Source: Chloroflexota bacterium (GTDB lineage Bacteria; Chloroflexota; Anaerolineae; J036; Brachytrichaceae). From it: DNA of 42,094 nt. The position numbers and the translations under genes were made by a program. Location of the stretch: assembly GCA_017743375.1 (NCBI GenBank), contig JAGHYX010000005.1, positions 1 through 42,094 of the forward strand. The letters run 5' to 3'. Within the stretch, counting starts at the first letter, position 1; each line of letters opens with the position of its first letter. Of the stretch, positions 25,324 to 33,529 are shown piece after piece. The notes below the pieces were generated by a model that saw only the letters and a program-made list of their open reading frames with translations, made no database searches and was not told the origin of the DNA.

Positions 25324-26844
25324 ATGCCCCTCTCCACAGCCACACTTTCTACGGCATCTGACCCTTTGCCGATCGGCGAGTATGTGATCGACGCCGAACG
25401 CAACGTTTCCTACGTCATCACGGCGTTCGACGAAGGCACGCCGGCCAACAGCCGCACGCGCACCTATCACGCGGTCGTCTCAAACGACGCAGCGACGCTG
25501 TTCTTGCTTCACGAGGGACTCTCGCCGTTAGATCTCGCAGGCACGCTCCTGTTGAGCGAGCGCTGGCAGGATACTGCGCTGCCCCACGTGGCCCGCTTGC
25601 TTCCAGCTTTTCACATGCCATGGTTCGAGCGCGTGGTGCGTCACTACGTGCCTGAGGTCGTCGCACCAGACTTGATGAGTGTGGCGTGGATGAACCAGCA
25701 GTCTAAAAAGCAATGGGAAGCGTGGTTCGAACAGCTCGTGGCCGGCTTAGACGCCTTGCATGATTGCGGTGTCGCTTTGGGGTTGAAGGACGAGGAGGGC
25801 ACGATGCGCCATATCGGCGTGAACGCCACAGGCGCGCACTGGCGCAACTTGGGTACGCTTGTCGTTTTGAGCGACCAGCCTGATGCTGCTTATGCAGACG
25901 TGCGGGCGCTGTGCGCGACATTTGCCCACACCCGCCTGCTCGAGGCGCCCTCACATATCCGCTTCGCCCTACACCAGGCAGCCGATCCCGCTGAGCGCAT
26001 GAGCGCTGCCATGCTCCTCAACCGGCTGCGCCGCGTCGCGCCCTCCTCCAGCACCACCGGCTGCCCAACGCACGTTGAGCTAGGCTGGGCCACCAGCCCC
26101 GGCATGGTGCGTGCCGAGAACGAGGATCGCGTTTATGCCATGCACGTCGCCACCGCGGCCAAAGCACAAGGGCTTAGGCCGATTTTGCTCGCTGTGGCCG
26201 ACGGCATGGGCGGTGTCGAGGCCGGCGAGGTCGCCAGCGACCTGGCGATTCGCATGCTCGCCAAGGCCGTCCAGGACTTGCTCGCCGACGCGCCGCACCC
26301 ATCCGCCGAAGTCATCGCCCAGTGGCTGCCGGAGACGATCCGGACGATTAACGAGGCAGTCATCGCCGAAGGCAATCGTCTGGGCAACCAGATGGGTTCT
26401 ACGCTCGCCTTTGCGCTGGTGGTAGATGGGCGCGCTTACCTCGGCAACGTGGGAGACAGCCGCATCTACCTCTGGCGCTCTCAGGAAGCCGACTGTCCTT
26501 TGATCCGGCTGACCAAAGATCACTCGCTGGTACAGTCGCTGGTGGATGCCGGCCTGCTGCGCGACGAAGACCGCTATACACATCCGGAACGCAGCCTGAT
26601 CTATCGTTCGTTGGGCGATCCGAAAGCCGGCATCAGCGATGCATTGGAGCCAGTGACCATTCAGCCAGGCGACTGGTTAATGGTATGTTCGGATGGCCTG
26701 TGGGAGATGGTGCGTGACGATGCCATCCGCGAGATGCTCGCCGTCGCACCAAATGCGCAAGTGGCCTGCGACCGCTTGATCGATCTGGCGAATGCCAACG
26801 GCGGCGAAGATAATATCGCTGTGGCCATTGCCCGGTTCTGGTGA
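25324..26844 (+). CDS. PP2C-family Ser/Thr phosphatase with kinase-like N-terminal half
   Basis: The 506-residue protein has two halves. The C-terminal domain (about 255-506) is a complete PP2C. It has GMVRAENEDRVYA, LAVADGMGGVEAGEVASDLA, GSTLAFALVVDGRAYLGNVG with DSRIYLW, LTKDHSLVQSLV, LMVCSDGLWEMV and GGEDNIAVAIARFW, with all metal aspartates present. The N-terminal half (about 1-240) reads like a degenerate protein kinase. LPIGEYVIDAERNVSYVITA resembles the start of the kinases at 29403 and 30471. LVAGLDALHDCGVALGLKDE resembles the helix before a catalytic loop, but no HRD or DFG is present. It probably dephosphorylates the products of the two kinases downstream. The pseudokinase reading is tentative. 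Confidence 0.9.
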   Translation: MPLSTATLSTASDPLPIGEYVIDAERNVSYVITAFDEGTPANSRTRTYHAVVSNDAATLFLLHEGLSPLDLAGTLLLSERWQDTALPHVARLLPAFHMPWFERVVRHYVPEVVAPDLMSVAWMNQQSKKQWEAWFEQLVAGLDALHDCGVALGLKDEEGTMRHIGVNATGAHWRNLGTLVVLSDQPDAAYADVRALCATFAHTRLLEAPSHIRFALHQAADPAERMSAAMLLNRLRRVAPSSSTTGCPTHVELGWATSPGMVRAENEDRVYAMHVATAAKAQGLRPILLAVADGMGGVEAGEVASDLAIRMLAKAVQDLLADAPHPSAEVIAQWLPETIRTINEAVIAEGNRLGNQMGSTLAFALVVDGRAYLGNVGDSRIYLWRSQEADCPLIRLTKDHSLVQSLVDAGLLRDEDRYTHPERSLIYRSLGDPKAGISDALEPVTIQPGDWLMVCSDGLWEMVRDDAIREMLAVAPNAQVACDRLIDLANANGGEDNIAVAIARFW

Positions 26845-26887
26845 ACCTGGCTGTTTAATTCAGATGAGTAAGAGCGGATGTAAAGAG

Positions 26888-28807
26888 ATGAAGCAGATCT
26901 CGCCTCAGCCTTTTCTTCGGTGCGCGCTGGCTCTGTCCGCGCTGGTCCTCTGGGCTGCTCACCCGCTGCGCGCCCAAGTCAGCAGCCCGATCCTGGAGAT
27001 CAAGCGCGTGGACAACAGCCAAGCGCCGGATTACACGCTCACCGCAGCGGTGATCCTGCCGGATGGCAGCGCAGCCGCGGGGTTGACCGCGCAAAACTTC
27101 ACGCTTACGGACCTGGCCGACGGCAATCCCATTCCCATCACCAGCTTAGAAGCCAGCAACGCCGGCGTGGCCGCCGTGATCGTGGCCGACCTGGCCGGCC
27201 TAAACAACACCCGCGATTACGGCGTGGTGAACACCGAGAACGTCCGGCGTGCTGCCCAGCAATTCGTGCAAACCTTGGCCGTCAATAGCGGCGGACAGGA
27301 TTACCTCGGCCTCGTGATCACGGTTGGCACGGATCAGAACAAGTTCGCCGAGATCATCGCGCCGACCAGCGACCTCAACCTGGTCGCATCACGCCTGCAG
27401 GCGATCCCACAACTCGCTGTGGAGCGCACCTCGGCGCTATTCGATGGCCTGAACCAGGCGCTGAACCTGCTGACGCGCAACCCCGATGCCGCCGTTCAAT
27501 CCGCGCTGAAGCAGCGGCGTAAGGTCATCGTGCTGTTCTCGGATGGGGCCGACAATAAGTTCAGCGACGAGGGCATCCGCGGCGATATCCTTCGGCGCGC
27601 TAACGAAGCCGGCATTGCCATCTTCGCCATTCAAGTCAATCAGCGCGGCCCGCGCGAGTTCACCAACATGAGCGCGCTCGCTGCCCAAACCAACGGGAGC
27701 TATGTGCTGCTGGATTCCAGCGTGCCACAGGACGAGGCAGAGAGACAACTGCGAGCTGCTTATCAACGCATAGACTCGCAGCGCTCTCAGTATGTGCTGC
27801 GCTTCAGTAGCGTCAAGCCAGCCGGTGAACACTCTGCCCGCCTGACGGTGAACTTGCCGACGGGCAGCGACAGCGCCGAGGTGCGCTTTGCATCTAACCT
27901 GCGCCCGCCCATCGTGCGACTGATCGCGCCGGTGGAAGGCGAGCAATTCTTCCAGGAAACAGCCGAGCCGGCCCCGCCGATCACCCTGGTCGCCCAGGTG
28001 GAGTTCCCCGACGGCCGACCACGCAACGTGAGCATCGAGTTCTTGGCGAACGGCACCTCGATCGGTCGGCTGGACGGACCGCCCTACGAGCTGGTCTGGC
28101 AGCCGCCCAAGGAAGATCGCAGCATTGTCACCAAGACCCTGCCGTATGCCTTCCAGGTCATCGCCACTGATTCATATCTGCAAACAACGACCAACAGCCC
28201 GTCTGTGCGCACCACCTTGCAGGTGGCTTCGGTGCCGGCGGTGCCTTTTGTGCCGACCGAGGCGCCCTCCTTCGATCAGTGGCTGCGCCAGAACACAGCG
28301 CTGGCCGCCAGCCTATGTGTGCTGGCCCTCATCACCTTCAGCCTTATTGTGGCGCTAATCATCATGAACCGCCGTTATAGCGATCAGTTGGCCGTCATTC
28401 GCGCCAACATGGCCAAAGGAGTGCAGAGCGGCATCCGCATGGTCACCCAGCGCTTGGGGCTGAACCGCCAGCCGATCGCTGAGCTGAAAGTGGTCTCTGG
28501 ACCGATGACCGGCTCGACGCTTCCCATCGGGTCGGATGTCGTGTGGGTCGGGCGCGATCCATCGCAGTGCGAGGTGGTGTTGATGAGCGACCCATATATA
28601 TCCAGCCGGCACTTTCAGATCACGCGCGACCCGGCCACCCAACAGTTTTACATCCTCGATGAAGGCACAGCGAACGGGACGCGCGTCAACCGCGTGCCGT
28701 TGCAGGTCAAGACGCGCACACCGCTGCCGGAGGACGCCGAGATCGAGGTGGGGATGACCAAGCTGATCTTTCAGCAAGGGCGGCGCACACAGCGCTTGAA
28801 CATGTAA
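26888..28807 (+). CDS. Exported VWA-domain transmembrane protein with cytoplasmic FHA domain
   Basis: The protein of about 639 residues has a signal peptide (about 1-26, LALSALVLWAAHPLRAQ). An external VWA domain follows (AAVIVADLAGLNN, RTSALFDGLNQALNLL, KVIVLFSDGADNKFSDEG, GIAIFAIQV), then an Ig-like segment starting PIVRLIAPVEGEQFF. A transmembrane helix lies near residue 480 (LAASLCVLALITFSLIVALI). The C-terminal FHA domain has VWVGRDPSQCEVVL, YISSRHFQI and DEGTANGTRVNRV. The first MIDAS motif is DLAGL instead of DxSxS, so metal binding is doubtful. The topology suggests an outside sensor connected to phosphothreonine recognition inside. ATG 26888 gives a compact signal peptide; ATG 26864 is an alternative. 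It lies between phosphatase and kinase genes. Confidence 0.85.
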   Translation: MKQISPQPFLRCALALSALVLWAAHPLRAQVSSPILEIKRVDNSQAPDYTLTAAVILPDGSAAAGLTAQNFTLTDLADGNPIPITSLEASNAGVAAVIVADLAGLNNTRDYGVVNTENVRRAAQQFVQTLAVNSGGQDYLGLVITVGTDQNKFAEIIAPTSDLNLVASRLQAIPQLAVERTSALFDGLNQALNLLTRNPDAAVQSALKQRRKVIVLFSDGADNKFSDEGIRGDILRRANEAGIAIFAIQVNQRGPREFTNMSALAAQTNGSYVLLDSSVPQDEAERQLRAAYQRIDSQRSQYVLRFSSVKPAGEHSARLTVNLPTGSDSAEVRFASNLRPPIVRLIAPVEGEQFFQETAEPAPPITLVAQVEFPDGRPRNVSIEFLANGTSIGRLDGPPYELVWQPPKEDRSIVTKTLPYAFQVIATDSYLQTTTNSPSVRTTLQVASVPAVPFVPTEAPSFDQWLRQNTALAASLCVLALITFSLIVALIIMNRRYSDQLAVIRANMAKGVQSGIRMVTQRLGLNRQPIAELKVVSGPMTGSTLPIGSDVVWVGRDPSQCEVVLMSDPYISSRHFQITRDPATQQFYILDEGTANGTRVNRVPLQVKTRTPLPEDAEIEVGMTKLIFQQGRRTQRLNM

Positions 28808-28828
28808 GTCAGCGCTAGGGAGGGGAAG

Positions 28829-29383
28829 ATGATTTGTCCAAACTGTGGCGCAGAGCAACCAGATGGGGCGCGGTTTTGCAATCAGTGTGGTACACGCCTG
28901 TCGGAACAGGTCGTCACCGCTGCGCAGTTGACATGTCCGCGTTGCGGCTACGTCAATCCCGAAGGCAGCAAGTTCTGCGGCGAATGTGGCGCAGCACTCG
29001 TTGGCGCCTCGCAGCGGCCACAACCCAGAAGAACCCAGGTGGCCTTGCATTTCGTCAGCCGCGCCGGCGGCATCATCCGCTTTCCCCCCCGTCCAACAAA
29101 TACCTGGTTGATCGGCCGCGAAGACCCGGTGAGCAACATTTATCCTGACGTCGATCTAACGGACTACGATCCGGACAGGACGGTATCGCGGCGGCATGCC
29201 CGCATCACGCTCGGCCCCGGCAATCAACCCACCATCGTCAGCCTGACCACGACCAACTGGACGCGGATCAACGGCACGCGCATCGAGGCCGGCCAACCAG
29301 TGTTGCTATGCTCAGGCGATCAAATCGAGTTTGGGCGCTGCACGGTGACGTTTGAGATGGCCAACGCGCCAGCGGACGAATAG
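28829..29383 (+). CDS. Double zinc-ribbon FHA-domain protein
   Basis: The 184-residue cytoplasmic protein begins with two zinc ribbons: MICPNCGAEQPDGARFCNQC and TCPRCGYVNPEGSKFCGECG, eight cysteines in four CxxC pairs. A short linker leads to an FHA domain (about 70-180) with WLIGREDPVSNIYPDVDLTD, DRTVSRRHARITLG, TNWTRINGTRIEAGQPVLLC and SGDQIEFGRCTVTFEM. The FHA core residues (GR, S..H, N-G) are intact, so phosphothreonine binding is expected. A strong GGGAGGGG site precedes the ATG. Kinase 1 starts 19 bp after the stop and is a plausible partner. The ribbons may mediate protein contacts. Confidence 0.88.
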   Translation: MICPNCGAEQPDGARFCNQCGTRLSEQVVTAAQLTCPRCGYVNPEGSKFCGECGAALVGASQRPQPRRTQVALHFVSRAGGIIRFPPRPTNTWLIGREDPVSNIYPDVDLTDYDPDRTVSRRHARITLGPGNQPTIVSLTTTNWTRINGTRIEAGQPVLLCSGDQIEFGRCTVTFEMANAPADE

Positions 29384-29402
29384 TGCCCACCTTTGCGAAA
29401 CC

Positions 29403-30449
29403 ATGCTCACGGTAGGCCAGCTCGTCAACAACCGCTACCGGATCATCGAGAAACTCGCCGAGGGTGGGCAGTCCGTCGTGTATCTGGCCGCCGATCAGAA
29501 CGCTTTCGGCCATCGTGTGGTGGTCAAGCAGTTTAAGCTCGGCCCGGGCACGCCGGCCTCGCGCGAGGCGGCGCTGCGTCAGTTCGAGGCTTCGGCCCGC
29601 ATGCTGGCCCAGCTTCATCATCCGGGCATCGTCCAAGTGATCGATTATGTATTGCACAATGGCATACCGTTGCTGATCACCGAATACGCCGAAGGGGAGA
29701 CGCTTCAGCACCGCATGCAGTCGGAGGTCTTCGGCCTGCCCGAAGCGCAGGTACTGGACTTGGCCGAGCAGCTCTGCGACGTGCTGAGCTACCTGCACAG
29801 CCAAAACCCGCCGGTGATCTACCGCGACCTGACGCCGGGCAACATCATCATTTCACCCAGCGGGCGGATCAAGTTGATTGACTTCGGCATCGCCCGCACC
29901 ATGAAAGCCGGCAAAACCTCGGATACCGAACCGCTGGGGACGACCGGCTACGCTGCGCCGGAGCAATACGGCAACTTACAGACCGGGCCGTATAGCGATG
30001 TGTACTCGCTTGGGGCGACGCTGCTTTACGCGGTGAGTGGGTACGACCCCAGCCTGACCCCGTTTATGCTGCCGCGCGCTGATGCAATTCATCCTGATCT
30101 CAAGGCGGTCAGCAAACCGCTGGCCGATGCCATCGAGAAGGCAACCCAGCTCAACGTCCAGGATCGCTTCCAAACAGTAGAGGAGTTCCGACAGGCCATC
30201 CGCCGTGCGCGCGGGCGCAGCCCAGCCCCCAATGCCGGCCGCGTGCGGCTGCACAAAGCCCATATCGCAGCATTTGCGGGGCTGATCTTGGTCATCGCCC
30301 TATTGGGTAGCGGCATCTGGCTGATGCTGGCCAGCGCCACTGGCGCTTGGCCTGGCGAGTCCGGCGCGCGCGCCATCCAGATTGCAGAGCCTGCCCCGAC
30401 GCCTAGCAGGAGCCCACCAGTGGAGGCTACCCCCACGCCGGCTTCCTAG
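29403..30449 (+). CDS. Eukaryotic-like Ser/Thr protein kinase 1, membrane-anchored
   Basis: The 348-residue protein has a full kinase domain (about 12-270). The glycine loop is KLAEGGQSVVYLAAD, the ATP lysine Lys42 is in VVVKQFKLG, and the alpha-C Glu is in QFEASARMLAQL. The catalytic loop is VIYRDLTPGNIIIS, followed by DFG in LIDFGIART and the activation segment TTGYAAPEQYG. His of HRD is Tyr, and Lys of the usual DLKPxN is Thr; the catalytic Asp and Asn are kept. A transmembrane helix follows at about 282-303 (IAAFAGLILVIALLGSGIWL), then a short external Pro/Thr tail. It is closely related to the next gene and probably arose with it by tandem duplication. ATG 29403 is chosen; upstream in-frame starts lie in the preceding gene. 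Confidence 0.9.
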   Translation: MLTVGQLVNNRYRIIEKLAEGGQSVVYLAADQNAFGHRVVVKQFKLGPGTPASREAALRQFEASARMLAQLHHPGIVQVIDYVLHNGIPLLITEYAEGETLQHRMQSEVFGLPEAQVLDLAEQLCDVLSYLHSQNPPVIYRDLTPGNIIISPSGRIKLIDFGIARTMKAGKTSDTEPLGTTGYAAPEQYGNLQTGPYSDVYSLGATLLYAVSGYDPSLTPFMLPRADAIHPDLKAVSKPLADAIEKATQLNVQDRFQTVEEFRQAIRRARGRSPAPNAGRVRLHKAHIAAFAGLILVIALLGSGIWLMLASATGAWPGESGARAIQIAEPAPTPSRSPPVEATPTPAS

Positions 30450-30470
30450 CACGACCGCGGATTGTGCGCC

Positions 30471-32381
30471 ATGCTGACCCCAGGGACGATCCTGAACGAG
30501 CGTTATGAGATCATCCGCTGGCTGGCCGATGGGGGACAGTCCACCGTCTATCTGGCTGCCGACACGCGCACATTCAATCGCCAGGTAGTCGTCAAAGTCT
30601 TCAAGCTTGGCGCAGAGTCCTCCGAGGCCGCGCTCCAACAGTTCGAGGCCTCCGCACGCATGCTCGCCCAGCTCAACCACCCCGGCATTGTCCAGGTCAT
30701 TGATTACTTTGTGAGCGACGAAGGCAGGCCCGTGCTGGTCACTGAATACGTGCAAGGTGAGACGCTGGCCGAGCGGATGATCGGCCAATGGTATGGCCTG
30801 CCCGAAGCGCAGGTGCTGGACCTGGCCGATCAGCTCTGCGACGTGCTGAGCTACCTGCACAGCCAGAACCCGCCGATCATCTACCGCGACCTCACGCCCC
30901 GCAACATCATCCTCACAGCCGGCGACCGCATTAAATTGATTGACTTTGGGATCGCCAGGACGTTCAAGCAGGACAAGTCGGCGGATACCGAGCCGCTGGG
31001 CACGGCCGGCTACGCCCCGCCTGAGCAGCATGGCAAGGGCCAGACCGGGCCTTACAGCGACATCTACTCGCTGGGCGCGACGCTGCTCCACGCCCTCACC
31101 GGTTATGACCCTAGCTTGACGCCATTTGTATTGCCGCGTGCCGACCGCGTCCATGGCGATCTCAAAGCCGTCAGCCCACACGTCGCCGATGCCATCGCGC
31201 GCGCCACGCAGCTTGAGATCAGCAAGCGCTTTCAAACCGTCGAGGAGTTCCGTCGCGCGCTGCACCGCAAGGGGGTTGGCGGCGTCCCGCGGGGCGCTCA
31301 GGTCGGGCTGGCCATCGGTGGGCTGGCGGTCGCGCTGCTGCTATGCGGCGGGGTGGCTTTTATGCTCAGCAGCGCCTTCGGCTTCTCGCTCCCGTTTGAG
31401 GCAGCCGGCGACGACCGCGCGCCGACGACGGCCGCGGCCAGCGTTTTGCTGCCGACGAGCACGCCGACCAGTCTGCCGCAACCCACAGACGCACCGTCTC
31501 CGACGCAGCAGCCATCACCCCGCGCCTCCACACCCGCTGCCCTGCCCACGGTCCAGCCATCGCCCACGCCTGGCCTAATCGCTACTCAGCCGCCCGCGCC
31601 GACGGCCACCCGACCCACGCCCACGCCGACCCGGCCAACAGCGACACCGTCGCCGACTCGACCGACTGCGACCTCCACGTCCACGCCGACGCCCAGGCCG
31701 ACCGCGACGCCGAGGCCAACGGCGACGCCGACATCCACGCCAACGCCCAGGCCGACTGCGACCTCTACCCCTATCCCAACCCCCACCCCCACGAAAGTCG
31801 TGGTGCTGCCGCCGGCCAAAGGCCAGGGCAACTTGCCAGTGCCGCGCATTGATGGCATCGCCATCCCCGGCAGCGTCCGCGCCGGCGAGCGCTTCGATGT
31901 CATCATCTGGGGCAGCAACGTCGGTGGCGCGCCCGCCGACGCCGGCTCGATCACGGTCTCCTTCCAGGAAGTCGAGGAGGTCAGGCTGATCAACGTGAAC
32001 AATCAAGTCGTGGACAACGAGCCGGACAATTGCAACTTCGGCGTTGCGTCATACGCGCGTCTGATCACGCCGCGCAGTCGCTGTAGCCAGGTGACTTCCT
32101 ATCAGACTTGTCTGCCCTCGCAACTGCCGATCACGCATCCAATCGCGGAGTCCTACATCGTCCAGTGGGCGCCGGGCGATCAACGCTGGCTCCACGCCAG
32201 CGTCAAGCCCAAAGCGGATGCTCAAGTGGTGGTCGTTGACTTTCGGGTGACCATGACCAGCGCCAAGGCACAGGGCCTGCAATGTAACGCGCTGCTTGCA
32301 CCGGGTGAGATGGAGACGCCTCACCGTGATCAACAGCTCTTTCCCGTGCGGCGTTATTTCGTGCTTGTTACGCCACCGTAG
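30471..32381 (+). CDS. Eukaryotic-like Ser/Thr protein kinase 2 with Pro/Thr stalk and external domain
   Basis: The 636-residue protein has a kinase domain (about 12-270) almost parallel to kinase 1: WLADGGQSTVYLAAD, Lys42 in VVVKVFKLG, IIYRDLTPRNIILT, LIDFGIARTF, GTAGYAPPEQHG. A transmembrane helix at about 284-305 (VGLAIGGLAVALLLCGGVAF) leads to a long external stalk of Thr-Pro-rich low complexity (about 320-445). A beta-rich external domain of about 190 residues follows (RIDGIAIPGSVRAGERFDVI, SITVSFQEVEEVRLINVNNQ), containing several cysteines. This is the PASTA-kinase topology with a different, unrecognised sensor domain. ATG 30471 begins 21 bp after kinase 1. Its domain could bind an envelope or extracellular ligand. 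Confidence 0.9.
   Translation: MLTPGTILNERYEIIRWLADGGQSTVYLAADTRTFNRQVVVKVFKLGAESSEAALQQFEASARMLAQLNHPGIVQVIDYFVSDEGRPVLVTEYVQGETLAERMIGQWYGLPEAQVLDLADQLCDVLSYLHSQNPPIIYRDLTPRNIILTAGDRIKLIDFGIARTFKQDKSADTEPLGTAGYAPPEQHGKGQTGPYSDIYSLGATLLHALTGYDPSLTPFVLPRADRVHGDLKAVSPHVADAIARATQLEISKRFQTVEEFRRALHRKGVGGVPRGAQVGLAIGGLAVALLLCGGVAFMLSSAFGFSLPFEAAGDDRAPTTAAASVLLPTSTPTSLPQPTDAPSPTQQPSPRASTPAALPTVQPSPTPGLIATQPPAPTATRPTPTPTRPTATPSPTRPTATSTSTPTPRPTATPRPTATPTSTPTPRPTATSTPIPTPTPTKVVVLPPAKGQGNLPVPRIDGIAIPGSVRAGERFDVIIWGSNVGGAPADAGSITVSFQEVEEVRLINVNNQVVDNEPDNCNFGVASYARLITPRSRCSQVTSYQTCLPSQLPITHPIAESYIVQWAPGDQRWLHASVKPKADAQVVVVDFRVTMTSAKAQGLQCNALLAPGEMETPHRDQQLFPVRRYFVLVTPP
31590..31797 (+). repeat. Low-complexity Thr/Pro codon repeat in kinase 2
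   Basis: Imperfect tandem runs of ACG-CCG/ACC-CCG-type codons encode TPTPTRPTATPSPTRP-like units. Exact and near-exact sub-repeats such as ACGCCGACATCCACGCCAAC recur. Slippage in this tract could change stalk length between strains. Confidence 0.75.
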
Positions 32382-32393
32382 GGCGGTTTGGCC

Positions 32394-32399
32394 TAAAAT
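32394..32399 (+). promoter_or_regulatory. -10 box of the zinc-ribbon membrane protein gene (leaderless-type)
   Basis: TAAAAT ends 7 nt before GTG 32407, the same spacing and flanks as upstream of thrC. No Shine-Dalgarno site lies between. This gene may therefore be expressed apart from the kinases. Confidence 0.5.
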
Positions 32400-32406
32400 C
32401 TGGCCT

Positions 32407-33456
32407 GTGGACTTCGTTCGCCTGATCAATAACCTGATCTGCGCGCTGGGCAGCTTGACCGTGGCGTTGGCCATGCTGGTCCTGCTGTGGTTGCCCAGCC
32501 GGCCGTTCATGCGCTTGCAGATCCACCTGACGGCCGATAGCCAACCGGTCACCTTGAACATCAGCGGCTACGAAGCGCTGATGATGGCGAACGGCTTGAC
32601 GGTCATCCCCGCCAAGGCCGGCGAGCTCCTGAACGCGCTGCAAAGCCTGCCTGGGGGTGCGCAGTTTGTTAAACCCTATGAGCTAAGCGAACGACAACAA
32701 GGCTATTTGCGCGACGTGGCCGAGGGCACAGCCGACCTATTCACCCCTTTGGTGATCTTTCAGATAGCCTTCTTCGTGTTGCCAGCGCTCGTGCTGCTGA
32801 TGGCCTGGATCGTGGCGACCACGCGCGGTTACTTTGGCGAACAATTGTTCAGAGGGATTTTGCTCATCGTGCTCGCTGCGGCGGCGGCCTTCACCATGAC
32901 GGGCGGGACGCTCTACTTGAGCGAACGGCTGGATGCGGTGATCGCAGCCTCAGTCGCTCAAAATCAGGCTGGCTTTCCCGGTCTGGGTGTGCCGGTCAAC
33001 GATGCGCTGCCAGAGCTACGGGTGGGGTTGTCTAACCTAATAGACACGCGGACCCCCGTTATCGCTGCAGGCGTAGCCCTGATAGGCGCGGTGGTCGCAA
33101 TGCTGGGCGGGGCGCTCAGCGCGCGCAAGCCAGGGCTGAGCGCCAAGCAGTTGGCTCAGATCACCATGCTTCAGGCACAACTCGCCGCCAACGGCGGGCC
33201 GGTCACCCCAATCCCACAGGGCCTCTCTGCAGGCCCGGTGCAACCCACCCTCCGGCTAGGACAATCAACGGCTGCGCAAGCGCCACCGCCGCCTCCTCCA
33301 GCCGCTACTGCGCCGACCTATACGCCTCCGTTGCCTCCTCCGCCGGCGCCTGCCCGCCGGCGGGTGTGCCCGTCGTGCGGGCAGCCCACCTTCGGCGCGG
33401 AGAAGTTCTGCCGCAGTTGCGGCGCGCGCCTGCCCCCGCCCCAAACAACGCCCTAA
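32407..33456 (+). CDS. Four-helix membrane protein with Pro-rich linker and C-terminal zinc ribbon
   Basis: I do not recognise the family. The 349-residue protein has predicted membrane helices at about 9-31 (LICALGSLTVALAMLVLLWL), 113-138 (LVIFQIAFFVLPALVLLMAW), 148-170 (GILLIVLAAAAAFTMTGGTL) and 218-240 (VIAAGVALIGAVVAMLGGAL). An external loop of about 80 residues lies between the first two. The C-terminal tail is Ala/Pro-rich (PPPPPPAATAP) and ends in a zinc ribbon with CPSCGQPTFGAEKFCRSCGA. GTG 32407 is preferred: the longer frame upstream reads through the kinase gene, and a -10 box ends 7 nt before the GTG. The zinc ribbon echoes the one in the FHA protein at 28829, which ties it to the cluster. 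Confidence 0.75.
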   Translation: MDFVRLINNLICALGSLTVALAMLVLLWLPSRPFMRLQIHLTADSQPVTLNISGYEALMMANGLTVIPAKAGELLNALQSLPGGAQFVKPYELSERQQGYLRDVAEGTADLFTPLVIFQIAFFVLPALVLLMAWIVATTRGYFGEQLFRGILLIVLAAAAAFTMTGGTLYLSERLDAVIAASVAQNQAGFPGLGVPVNDALPELRVGLSNLIDTRTPVIAAGVALIGAVVAMLGGALSARKPGLSAKQLAQITMLQAQLAANGGPVTPIPQGLSAGPVQPTLRLGQSTAAQAPPPPPPAATAPTYTPPLPPPPAPARRRVCPSCGQPTFGAEKFCRSCGARLPPPQTTP

Positions 33457-33480
33457 GGGAATTCAACAGGCCATCCAAAG

Positions 33481-33514
33481 CAAACGCGCCGTGTATCAAC
33501 CCACGTCGCGTTTG
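33481..33514. terminator. Bidirectional terminator between the signalling cluster and rpmE
   Basis: CAAACGCG (33481-33488) pairs with CGCGTTTG (33507-33514). A second inner stem CGTG/CACG (33490-33493 with 33502-33505) extends the hairpin. It lies in the 73-bp gap between converging genes. Flanks are moderately T-rich. Confidence 0.5.
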
Positions 33515-33529
33515 TGTTGCCAAGCGACG

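Noticed and set aside
24286-33456. Type VI secretion or phage-defence island
   Set aside because: FHA, PP2C and kinase genes can accompany T6SS, but no Tss structural genes, nucleases, integrase or att sites are seen.
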